Shown: one piece after another, positions 16,195 to 22,273 of the stretch
Position numbering within the stretch: position 1 is the first letter of the stretch
Layout: each line of letters starts with the position of its first letter
From: Rhodospirillaceae bacterium UBA4468
GTDB lineage: Bacteria > Pseudomonadota > Alphaproteobacteria > Rhodospirillales > Casp-alpha2
Direction of reading: 5' to 3'
Assembly (NCBI GenBank): GCA_002389385.1
Contig: DGOK01000130.1
Span: forward strand, 1 to 23,279
DNA length: 23,279 nt
Notes under the pieces: model-generated
What the model saw: only the letters and a program-made list of their open reading frames with translations
Database searches by the model: none
What the model was told of the DNA's origin: nothing
Translations under genes and position numbers: made by a program

Positions 16195-17022
16195 ATGCAA
16201 ATAATAAAAACACTAACCGCAATCGCTATTACGGGTACTCTCATAATTGGTGTAAGCAGCACACAAGCAGCTGTTTCAGGCCCAAAACCTGAATCGATCA
16301 ACTGGTCATTCAATGGTGTTTTCGGAACCTACGATCGGGCGTCATTACAGCGTGGATTTCAGGTCTTCCAAAATGTCTGTGCAGGCTGCCACTCATTGAA
16401 CTTAGTAGCATTTCGAAATTTAAAAGCGCTTGGATACAACGAAAACGAAGTCAAAGCGATTGCCGCTGAATACGAAGTCCAAGATGGGCCAAACGAAGAT
16501 GGTGACATGTTTGATCGCCCTGCAACACCAGCAGATCACTGGCCAGCACCGTTTGCTAACTCAAGAGCGGCAGCTGCTATGAATGGTGGCGCAGTTCCTC
16601 CAGATCTCTCATTAATCACAAAAGCACGTGGTTCTGGGGGCGACTCTGCTATTCGCGTATCAATGCTTCAGCCAAGTGGTTTCCCTCTCGGTGCTGACTA
16701 CGTGCATGGGCTTTTAACAGGTTATCTTGAAGAAGCACCAGTTGGCTTTGACCTGCCTGAAGGCAAGTATTATAATAAATATTACCCTGGTCATTCTATT
16801 GCTATGTCTTCACCACTTGGCGAAGACGCAGTCGAGTATAATGATGGCACGAAGGCAACGACGGATCAGATGTCACGCGACGTAACTACATTCTTGGTCT
16901 GGGCCTCTGAGCCAGAACTTGAGCATCGTAAGCAGTTAGGCGTTAAGGTCATTTTATTCCTAATTGTCCTAACAGCTATGCTTTATGCGCTGAAGCGGAG
17001 AATCTGGGCGAACGTTCACTAA
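16195..17022 (+). CDS. petC: Cytochrome c1 subunit of the bc1 complex
   Basis: This 275-residue protein has an N-terminal signal peptide (cleavage probably after the Thr-Gln-Ala near residue 25) and a heme c motif CAGCH at 62-66. The cytochrome c1 domain includes PPDLSLITKARG, DYVHGLLTGY and an axial-Met region near GHSIAMSSPL. A C-terminal membrane anchor (VILFLIVLTAMLYALKRR) completes it. The ATG at 16195 has GGAG 8 bp upstream; longer upstream extensions of the frame overlap petB and lack a signal peptide. Electrons pass from the Rieske centre through this heme to soluble cytochrome c. The operon ends at the terminator 26 bp downstream. Confidence 0.98.
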   Translation: MQIIKTLTAIAITGTLIIGVSSTQAAVSGPKPESINWSFNGVFGTYDRASLQRGFQVFQNVCAGCHSLNLVAFRNLKALGYNENEVKAIAAEYEVQDGPNEDGDMFDRPATPADHWPAPFANSRAAAAMNGGAVPPDLSLITKARGSGGDSAIRVSMLQPSGFPLGADYVHGLLTGYLEEAPVGFDLPEGKYYNKYYPGHSIAMSSPLGEDAVEYNDGTKATTDQMSRDVTTFLVWASEPELEHRKQLGVKVILFLIVLTAMLYALKRRIWANVH

Positions 17023-17433
17023 ATTAAGAACGTCACCAACAAATAAAAAAAGCCCTGGTCTCTGACCGGGGCTTTTTCTTGTCCTAATGCTTGGACGATA
17101 CTTGTCGACAATAAACAGCTTGGCGCCAACGTCTGTCTTTGATCGGTGCGGAGAATCACCGAAGTCTGAGACCTGATAGCTTATACCAGGCGTTATCACC
17201 ACCTGACGGCCGTCTTTCAACTCGCTCGTCAACTCGCCTTCGAGGACATAAAGAATATGTCCCTTATAGCACCGATGATCAGCCAGATATCCGGGGGAAT
17301 AATCGACAACGCGAACGCGTATCTCGCCCATATTAAACGTTCGCCAAACTGCCTCATCAGTTTCACCCGGATATGTCACGGGCTCGACTTTATCCCAGTC
17401 GGTAATCGTAAACGGCAGTGTCGGTAATTCCAT
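16969..17433 (-). CDS. Small cupin-fold protein (DHCW-type), with probable read-through tail
   Basis: This 154-residue frame contains a cupin core of about 110 residues: WRTFNMGEIRVRVVDYSPGY, then ADHRCYKGHILYVLEGEL (51-68) with likely metal ligands H53, H59 and E65, and a final strand AKLFIVD. It resembles small DHCW-motif cupins, but the Trp of that motif is not present in the expected form. Residues after about 117 are encoded by the terminator hairpin and by the antisense of the petC 3' end, and look unlike cupin sequence. An off-frame TAG at 17086-17084 lies just before the hairpin, suggesting a frameshift or lost stop. Start ATG 17433 has GGAGGGA and lies 15 bp after the aldolase gene, so the two are co-transcribed. 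The substrate is unknown. Confidence 0.75.
   Translation of the reverse strand: MELPTLPFTITDWDKVEPVTYPGETDEAVWRTFNMGEIRVRVVDYSPGYLADHRCYKGHILYVLEGELTSELKDGRQVVITPGISYQVSDFGDSPHRSKTDVGAKLFIVDKYRPSIRTRKSPGQRPGLFLFVGDVLNLVNVRPDSPLQRIKHSC
17049..17080. terminator. Bidirectional intrinsic terminator between petC and the cupin gene
   Basis: An 11-bp stem (AAAGCCCTGGT with ACCGGGGCTTT, one G-T wobble) with a 5-nt loop is followed by a T-rich tract on the plus strand and a run of seven T on the minus strand. It can end petABC transcripts and, in the opposite direction, the aldolase-cupin transcript. It lies inside the open frame of the cupin gene. Confidence 0.88.
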
Positions 17434-17448
17434 TTGATCCCTCCAGAT

Positions 17449-18294
17449 TTAACGTTTTGGATCAGCCCATGCACTATAGGACTTAAACTTTTCAAGCACG
17501 ACATTCATCTCTCCCACCGTCAACAATTGTGGTTTGCCGATGGACAACGCTTTTAAATATTGCGCTGCGAGTGTTTCAATTTCGACCGCGCGTTTGAATG
17601 CGTCATCGATATCACGGCCCAGCACGATCATCCCATGGTTTGCCATCAGACATGCGATGCGCCCTTCAAGCGCCTCAAGCACAGCGTCGGCGAGCTTCTC
17701 AGTCCCAAACGTTGCATAGGGCGCGCAGCGAATATCGCGTCCACCACCCACCGCCACCATGTAATGAAAAGGGGGGATGTCACGCCCAAGACAAGCGAGC
17801 GTCGTCGCATTGATCGAGTGGGTATGTAACAACGCACCCGCCTTAGGCTTTGCCGCCATCACGCGACAATGGAAGTGCCATTCACTGGATGGATTGCGAT
17901 GCCCGCGGAGTACCTTGCCCTCCATATCGACCTTCACAATATCTACGGGTTCCGTGCGCTCATAATCGAGACCAGATGGCGTAATAAGAAGCCCACCAGA
18001 CACCCGTGCAGATGCATTGCCGCTGGTCCCCTGGTTCAAGCCCACATCATTCATCTTGCGACAATAAGCAATGAGCTCGCGGCGGATCTCAAAATCGGGA
18101 ATGCCGCTATCAATCGGCGATCCAATATCGTGCGTTTCAGATTTTGGCTGATGAATGCTCTGTAACCGTGCAACAGGCTTCCCCCGGCGCGTAATAACAA
18201 CTTCATGCCCCTGCTCACTCTCTGCAAGGAGGCGGGAAAACCGCTGATTGGCATCCGTCGCACTAATTTTTATCGGTGATTGCTTAGTATTCAT
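17449..18294 (-). CDS. Phd/YefM-type antitoxin domain fused to a FucA-like class II aldolase
   Basis: This 281-residue protein has two parts. Residues ~7-48 (PIKISATDANQRFSRLLAES, then EVVITRRGKPVARLQSI) read as the DNA-binding/dimerisation half of a Phd/YefM antitoxin. A polar linker (49-67) joins a complete class II aldolase. Catalytic E138, Zn ligands H157, H159 and H220, and Y178 have exactly the spacing of E. coli FucA E73, H92, H94, H155 and Y113; QGTSGN (88-93) and TPSG (105-108) are phosphate-binding loops. The likely reaction is retro-aldol cleavage of a 1-phospho-ketose to dihydroxyacetone phosphate and an aldehyde. With mtnP and mtnA nearby, methylthioribulose- or deoxyribulose-1-phosphate is the favoured substrate; an MtnB-type dehydratase is less likely. 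No Shine-Dalgarno is seen before ATG 18294, and no internal start lies near the domain boundary. No toxin gene adjoins it. Confidence 0.88.
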   Translation of the reverse strand: MNTKQSPIKISATDANQRFSRLLAESEQGHEVVITRRGKPVARLQSIHQPKSETHDIGSPIDSGIPDFEIRRELIAYCRKMNDVGLNQGTSGNASARVSGGLLITPSGLDYERTEPVDIVKVDMEGKVLRGHRNPSSEWHFHCRVMAAKPKAGALLHTHSINATTLACLGRDIPPFHYMVAVGGGRDIRCAPYATFGTEKLADAVLEALEGRIACLMANHGMIVLGRDIDDAFKRAVEIETLAAQYLKALSIGKPQLLTVGEMNVVLEKFKSYSAWADPKR

Positions 18295-18301
18295 TATTTA
18301 A

Positions 18302-18331
18302 TAGTGAACTAACTATAAATTAAAGTCACTA
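18302..18331. promoter_or_regulatory. Inverted repeat, candidate operator of the Phd-aldolase gene
   Basis: TAGTGA (18302-18307) and TCACTA (18326-18331) form an inverted repeat with arm centres 24 bp apart, about 2.3 helical turns. Flanking TTAAT on the outer sides extends the symmetry loosely. It begins 8 bp upstream of the ATG in a very AT-rich stretch, where promoter elements and initial transcription would be expected. Binding by the Phd-type domain of the downstream protein is inferred, not shown. Confidence 0.35.
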
Positions 18332-18368
18332 ATTAATATTTACTGCAAATATAGAAAATTATTCTACA

Positions 18369-18393
18369 TCACCCCGGCAAAGGCAGGGTCCAG
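18369..18393. repeat. Degenerate GC-rich palindromic repeat unit, left of the GIY-YIG pseudogene
   Basis: TCACCCCGGCAAAGGCAGGG followed by TCCAG closely resembles the widespread proteobacterial intergenic repeat of the form 'CACCCCGGC-loop-GCCGGGGTCCAG', with decayed pairing in the stem (a C opposite A and a G opposite G). It is an extragenic palindrome type, not a terminator, since no T-tract follows on either side. Confidence 0.55.
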
Positions 18394-18408
18394 TTACATA
18401 ATCAATAT

Positions 18409-18705
18409 TTATGGTGAGCTGATATCACGCCATAAATCACGCCATGTTGGATTGTCATGTTCGATCAGTTCTAATTTCCACGATCTCTTCCATTCCTTCA
18501 GCGCCTTTTCTCAGCGAATGGCTTCATAAATACCGTTGAAGACTTCAAAGTAGACTAATGTCTTGCAGCCGTATTTTGCCGAAAACCCTGAAACGACACC
18601 TTCACGGTGCTCTCAAGTGCGCCGAACAAGATCAGATGTAACGCCTATATAGAGCGTTCCATTGCGTTTGCTGGCGAGAATGTAAACATAGCTTTCTTTT
18701 TCCAT
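18409..18705 (-). pseudogene. GIY-YIG nuclease family pseudogene (two in-frame TGA)
   Basis: Read on the minus strand from ATG 18705 to TAA 18409, the frame gives 98 codons of a small YhbQ-like GIY-YIG protein. It has MEKESYVYILASKRNGTLYI, then GVTSDLVRRT, stop, EHREGVVSGFSAKYGCKTLV, YFEVFNGIYEAIR, stop, EKALKEWKRSWKLELIEHDN and PTWRDLWRDI. The GIY-YIG motif is YVYIL...LYIG. The two TGA codons are at 31 and 65. From family patterns the first replaces a Trp (TGG) and the second probably an Arg (CGA), each by a single transition. There are no frameshifts, so inactivation looks recent. Other genes here use TGA as stop, which argues against recoding. Confidence 0.85.
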
Positions 18706-18741
18706 TTGAAAGGTAATGTAATGGTCAGAGGCATTTTCTAG

Positions 18742-18761
18742 ATTCCGGCCGACGCCGGAAT
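18742..18761. repeat. Perfect 8-4-8 palindromic repeat unit, right of the GIY-YIG pseudogene
   Basis: ATTCCGGC-CGAC-GCCGGAAT is a perfect inverted repeat. It is flanked by CTAG on the left and GACG on the right, matching the common intergenic form 'CGTCATTCCGGC...GCCGGAATCTAG' of proteobacterial genomes. It lies 36 bp upstream of the pseudogene start. No T-run accompanies it. Confidence 0.75.
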
Positions 18762-18790
18762 GACGAATACTTTATTAATCAAGCCACCTG

Positions 18791-18818
18791 CCCCTCGGGC
18801 GAAGGTCAAGATGAGGGG
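18791..18818. repeat. Imperfect inverted repeat near the end of the denD-like gene
   Basis: CCCCTC (18791-18796) and GAGGGG (18813-18818) enclose GGGCGAAGGTCAAGAT. The reverse complement (CCCCTCATCTTGACCTTCGC) resembles another frequent alphaproteobacterial extragenic repeat class. No T-tract follows, so a terminator role for the upstream gene is doubtful. Confidence 0.4.
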
Positions 18819-18849
18819 TATCAGCACGTAAAGAAAAGGGACTCATCGT

Positions 18850-19797
18850 TTAAACGTAATCGTCGATAAACGTTTCTATAATTGCATCTAGGCTCACGTC
18901 CGCCGAGCACCCGAGCGCCAGGGCGCGCGATGCATCCATGCCCGTTGGCCACGAGCCAACGATGGCGCGGACGGTTTCATCTGGAGTATCCGTAATGGGG
19001 CCAAGCGTAATACCGCGGCGTGCAGCAATTGTCTGCGTTGTTGAAATCATCGCATCAACGCTCGTAGTCAGATTAGGTAAGTTCACAACACGGTCGTCAC
19101 TGAACGCGCTAGCGGGCGCATCTAGCAATGCCATAAGTCCAGCAACACAGGTCCGATAACCACCCACCATGATCGACATATCTCGCGCGACGGGGAGCTG
19201 GCACTCATCCCCCATCAATGGCTCGCGGATCACGCCACTAGCAAAACTGGAAGCAGCCGTATTAGGTTTACCTGGGCGTACAATGATCGTGGGCAAGCGC
19301 GCCACACGGCCATCGAGATAGCCTTTGCGGCTCATATCATTGATGAGAATCTCCATAACCGCCTTGGTCATACCATATGTATTCTGTGGCACAGGGCGCG
19401 TCATACCATCCACATATGCGGGCATCGCAGCACTGCCGAAAATCGCTAAACTTGATGTAAATAGAACTTTGGTTTGTGGCCCGTTGGCGCGCGCAGCTTC
19501 GAGGATAATACGTCCGCCATCCAAGTTGATCCGCATCGCCGCATCAAAATCAGCTTCTGCGCCTGCACTCACCATCGAAGCCAGGTGAACAACCGCGTCA
19601 GCACCCGACATGAGATCATGAACAAGCGCGGCATCAGCAATATCACCAACCGTGACTTTTACATGACCATCCAATGCGCCAAGACCGTCAGGCGGTGTCG
19701 CGATATCGAACAACGTGACATCGTCTCCACGCTTAATGGCTTGCTCGGCAATCAGCCGCCCTAAAAATCCACAACCACCGGTAATAACAAGTTTCAT
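18850..19797 (-). CDS. denD: NAD-dependent SDR/epimerase-family dehydrogenase, D-erythronate dehydrogenase-like
   Basis: This 315-residue extended SDR protein has the NAD-binding GGCGFLG (residues 7-13), the acidic residue D31 after strand 2 (favouring NAD over NADP), a catalytic Ser in FTSSLAIFG (113-121) and YGMTK (Y141, K145). The segment RLPTIIVRPGKPNTAASSFA and the ending SRALALGCSADVSLDAIIETF recall DenD, which oxidises D-erythronate at C2. The match is by recalled pattern, so a relative with a different sugar-acid or sugar-phosphate substrate is possible. ATG 19797 has GAGGA upstream and lies 39 bp after mtnA. Its usual pathway partners (kinase OtnK, isomerase OtnI) are absent; a class II aldolase, the fold of OtnC, lies downstream. 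Confidence 0.8.
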   Translation of the reverse strand: MKLVITGGCGFLGRLIAEQAIKRGDDVTLFDIATPPDGLGALDGHVKVTVGDIADAALVHDLMSGADAVVHLASMVSAGAEADFDAAMRINLDGGRIILEAARANGPQTKVLFTSSLAIFGSAAMPAYVDGMTRPVPQNTYGMTKAVMEILINDMSRKGYLDGRVARLPTIIVRPGKPNTAASSFASGVIREPLMGDECQLPVARDMSIMVGGYRTCVAGLMALLDAPASAFSDDRVVNLPNLTTSVDAMISTTQTIAARRGITLGPITDTPDETVRAIVGSWPTGMDASRALALGCSADVSLDAIIETFIDDYV

Positions 19798-19836
19798 TCG
19801 ATCCTCATAAATTTTTTGTTGGGCATATGCTTTAAA

Positions 19837-20928
19837 TCAAGCAAGCTCAGGAAATAGCTTCGCCAATCCAGCCTTTGACGCGTCGCAGACACCGCGCTCA
19901 GTAATCAAACCCGTGACCAATCTCGAAGGCGTGACATCAAATGCCGGGTTTCCAGCATGGGCACCCTCAGGCACGATTTCGACGATGACAACTTCACCTG
20001 TGGCTGTTTTGCCCTGGATTTTTGTCACCTCATCGCCGTCACGTTCTTCAATAGGAATATCGCGCCCGTCATCAAGCGTCCAATCCACCGTCGGAGATGG
20101 AAGTCCTACATAAAATGGCACGCCGTTATCAAACGCCGCGAGGGCCTTTAAGTACGTGCCTATTTTATTACACACGTCACCACTCGCCGTCGTGCGGTCG
20201 GTGCCGGTGATACACATATCGACCCGACCTTCCTGCATCAAATGCCCGCCTGCGTTATCAGCGATCACGGTTAACGGCACACCATGGCGACCGAGTTCCC
20301 AGGCCGTCAGGCTTGCGCCTTGATTACGAGGGCGTGTCTCATCAACCCATACATGAACAGGGATGCCTGCGTTATGCGCCTTATAAATCGGCGCCAGCGC
20401 GGTCCCCCAATCCACTGTCGCCAGCCATCCAGCGTTGCAATGGGTAAGGATATTTACCGGCGCATCGGTGCCACGTTTTTCATATAATTTTTTGATAAGT
20501 TTGAAACCATGATCGCCGATGGATGAACAAATCTGGACATCGTCATCGCAGATTTCTGCCGCACGTGCATAAGCAACTGCAGGCCGGTCCGTGACAGCAA
20601 TCGGCTTTAAGCGCGACGTCATATCATCCAAAGCCCAACGCAGATTAACCGCCGTTGGGCGCGTCGCATAAAGCTGTTGGTACGCTGCTTCCATGTGCGT
20701 ATCCGACGCATCTGTATGCATCGCCAACGCCATTCCGTAAGCTGCCGTTGCCCCAATCAAGGGCGCGCCTCGGACCAGCATATCTTTGATCGCACGGGCC
20801 GCATCATCAACGTTTTCAAGCCAGACAGTCTCAAACACAAACGGCAGCTTGGTTTGATTAATGATCTCAACGCCCCAGCCATCGTCTGCAAGCCAGATCG
20901 TCCGATAATCTTTGCCATCAACTTTCAT
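19837..20928 (-). CDS. mtnA: S-methyl-5-thioribose-1-phosphate isomerase
   Basis: This 363-residue isomerase of the eIF2B-alpha/MtnA family converts methylthioribose-1-phosphate to methylthioribulose-1-phosphate. It also has RGAPLIGATAAYGMAL (residues 53-68), LTHCNAGWLA with catalytic C164 and TGTDRTT with D244. The 80-residue spacing equals that of C160 and D240 in Bacillus subtilis MtnA. WVDETRPRNQGASLTAWEL and DVCNKIGTYLKAL are further hallmarks that separate it from ribose-1,5-bisphosphate isomerases. The start overlaps the end of the GNAT gene by 4 bp. Together with mtnP it supplies the ketose phosphate that the downstream aldolase could cleave. Confidence 0.96.
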   Translation of the reverse strand: MKVDGKDYRTIWLADDGWGVEIINQTKLPFVFETVWLENVDDAARAIKDMLVRGAPLIGATAAYGMALAMHTDASDTHMEAAYQQLYATRPTAVNLRWALDDMTSRLKPIAVTDRPAVAYARAAEICDDDVQICSSIGDHGFKLIKKLYEKRGTDAPVNILTHCNAGWLATVDWGTALAPIYKAHNAGIPVHVWVDETRPRNQGASLTAWELGRHGVPLTVIADNAGGHLMQEGRVDMCITGTDRTTASGDVCNKIGTYLKALAAFDNGVPFYVGLPSPTVDWTLDDGRDIPIEERDGDEVTKIQGKTATGEVVIVEIVPEGAHAGNPAFDVTPSRLVTGLITERGVCDASKAGLAKLFPELA

Positions 20929-21395
20929 GCTTCAATACAATCCTTCTCAAAGTAAATTCTATGAAATCCAGCTTCTTTGATCTCGTGGGTTTTAAGGTAT
21001 CCTAAAGCAGCATAGAAAGAAAAATTTTCCCACATGCGTATATTCGTATAAAGCCGGATGCACGATTTCTTGGCCTCAATAGCTGATTTTTCTACCACCG
21101 ACATGAGAACTTTCCCTATGCCTTTTCCAGCAGTCAGCGGATCAACGGCGATATTCTCAATGAAGTAATCATCATCACGAGGATACGCGATCAGATAGCC
21201 GATGATGGTCCCGTCGATGACAGCATCACGGGCCTCACCTTTGAGGACATAGCTTAAAAAATCCGCAGCCATGGGTGCCGGGACCCGACCAATTCTAGGC
21301 ACATACTTTAAATAAGCGCGCTCGGCGATCGCACGGATATGCTTTACGTCTGTACGAACAGCAGGCCGGATATCGATGTTAGCTTTAGCCTCTAT
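20925..21395 (-). CDS. GNAT-family N-acetyltransferase with no canonical start at its expected N-terminus
   Basis: The C-terminal 125 residues from the first canonical start (GTG 21302) show GNAT motif A (ENIAVDPLTAGKGIGKVLM), then IRLYTNIRMWENFSFYAALG and a final FHRIYFEKD. The same frame continues upstream with ANIDIRPAVRTDVKHIRAIA and ERAYLKYVP, which is clearly the missing first helix and strand of the fold, because family members begin M-x-IRPA. No ATG, GTG or TTG exists in this upstream stretch back to the preceding in-frame stop. Possible rare starts are ATA at 21395 (overlapping the mtnP stop) or ATC at 21377; the coordinates given use the former. The acetyl acceptor is unknown. It lies between mtnP and mtnA, overlapping both. 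Confidence 0.8.
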   Translation of the reverse strand: MEAKANIDIRPAVRTDVKHIRAIAERAYLKYVPRIGRVPAPMAADFLSYVLKGEARDAVIDGTIIGYLIAYPRDDDYFIENIAVDPLTAGKGIGKVLMSVVEKSAIEAKKSCIRLYTNIRMWENFSFYAALGYLKTHEIKEAGFHRIYFEKDCIEA

Positions 21396-22273
21396 AAGAC
21401 CCGTCCAGCGACAGCATCTAGCTTGGCGACCATTTCAGGGTCACGCACGTCAGGCTGCGTGATAATGGCGTTATCCAAGACTGTCTGACAGCCCTGCGCG
21501 CATAGCTCGGTACGGCCAGCCAATCTTGGCACAACATTCATAACCAGGTCCCGCCCCTTGTCCGCATTGCCAAACAACACAGAAATAATCGCATCGACTG
21601 TGACGTGGTCATGATCCGGATGCCAGCAGTCAAAATCTGTGACCATCGCAATGGTCGCGTAACACATCTCAGCTTCACGAGCCAATTTCGCTTCTGGCAT
21701 GTTGGTCATACCAATAATGTCACATCCCCATGATCGATAGAGATTGGATTCCGCAATCGTTGAGAATTGCGGACCTTCCATCGCCAGATATGTGCCGCCA
21801 CGGGCATGTGGAATATCCAAAGCTGCAAGACTTTCAGTTATCGCATCACCGAGACGACTGCATACAGGATGGCCAAAGCCAACGTGCGCCACCAGGCCTT
21901 CGCTAAAAAAGCTTTTAGTACGCGCGAATGTACGGTCGATGAACTGGTCAATAACAACAAATGTTCCTGGGGGAAATTCTTCCTTGAGCGATCCAGTTGC
22001 AGACAGTGACAGTATCTCTGTGCAGCCTAGCCGCTTCAACGCATCGATGTTCGCCCGGTAATTCAACTCAGACGGCGGGATGCGATGTCCGCGGCCATGG
22101 CGCGGCAAAAATGCCATTTCCACACCCGCAAGCGTGCCGCGCAGGATTTCATCTGACGGCGCACCAAAAGGTGTCTCGACGGCTTCCCATCGAGCCCCTT
22201 CAAGGCCTTCTATTTCATAAAGACCGCTCCCACCAATAACACCGATCATCGGAGGAACTGTATGCGCGCTCAC
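21392..22273 (-). CDS. mtnP: S-methyl-5'-thioadenosine phosphorylase
   Basis: This 293-residue phosphorylase splits 5'-methylthioadenosine (and commonly 5'-deoxyadenosine) with phosphate into adenine and the 1-phospho-pentose. Motifs of the MTAP/PNP family are IGVIGGSGLYEIEGLE (10-25), LPRHGRGHRIPPSELNYRAN (56-75), AMEGPQFST (164-172), GMTNMPEAKLAREAEM (188-203) and the purine-binding TDFDCWHPD (212-220). GTG 22273 overlaps the stop of the hydrolase gene by 4 bp (GTGA). An ATG at residue 9 is an alternative start directly before the first strand. The gene begins the salvage module with mtnA downstream. Confidence 0.96.
   Translation of the reverse strand: MSAHTVPPMIGVIGGSGLYEIEGLEGARWEAVETPFGAPSDEILRGTLAGVEMAFLPRHGRGHRIPPSELNYRANIDALKRLGCTEILSLSATGSLKEEFPPGTFVVIDQFIDRTFARTKSFFSEGLVAHVGFGHPVCSRLGDAITESLAALDIPHARGGTYLAMEGPQFSTIAESNLYRSWGCDIIGMTNMPEAKLAREAEMCYATIAMVTDFDCWHPDHDHVTVDAIISVLFGNADKGRDLVMNVVPRLAGRTELCAQGCQTVLDNAIITQPDVRDPEMVAKLDAVAGRVL

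Larger units (their letters stand above)
18295..18849. other. 555-bp region without an intact gene between the denD-like and aldolase genes
   Basis: The region holds an AT-rich promoter-like stretch (18295-18366), a dead GIY-YIG gene (18409-18705) and three degenerate palindromic repeat units around it. No intact coding frame was found. It breaks what would otherwise be one minus-strand run of salvage genes. Confidence 0.7.

Noticed and set aside
17449..18294. A toxin-antitoxin module at the Phd-like domain
   Set aside because: No Doc, YoeB or other toxin gene lies on either side, and the antitoxin part is fused in frame to an enzyme.
17449..18294. MtnB (methylthioribulose-1-phosphate dehydratase) as identity of the aldolase domain
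   Set aside because: MtnB shares the fold and sits in mtn clusters, but the FucA-type Tyr (Y178) and exact FucA spacing of Glu and His residues, with no mtnC/mtnD in the window, favour an aldolase. Not fully excluded.
18409..18705. TGA recoding (Trp or selenocysteine) in the GIY-YIG frame
   Set aside because: TGA ends several intact genes here (DUF6111, PilZ, GNAT) and the second TGA replaces a residue that is usually Arg, so mutation is simpler.
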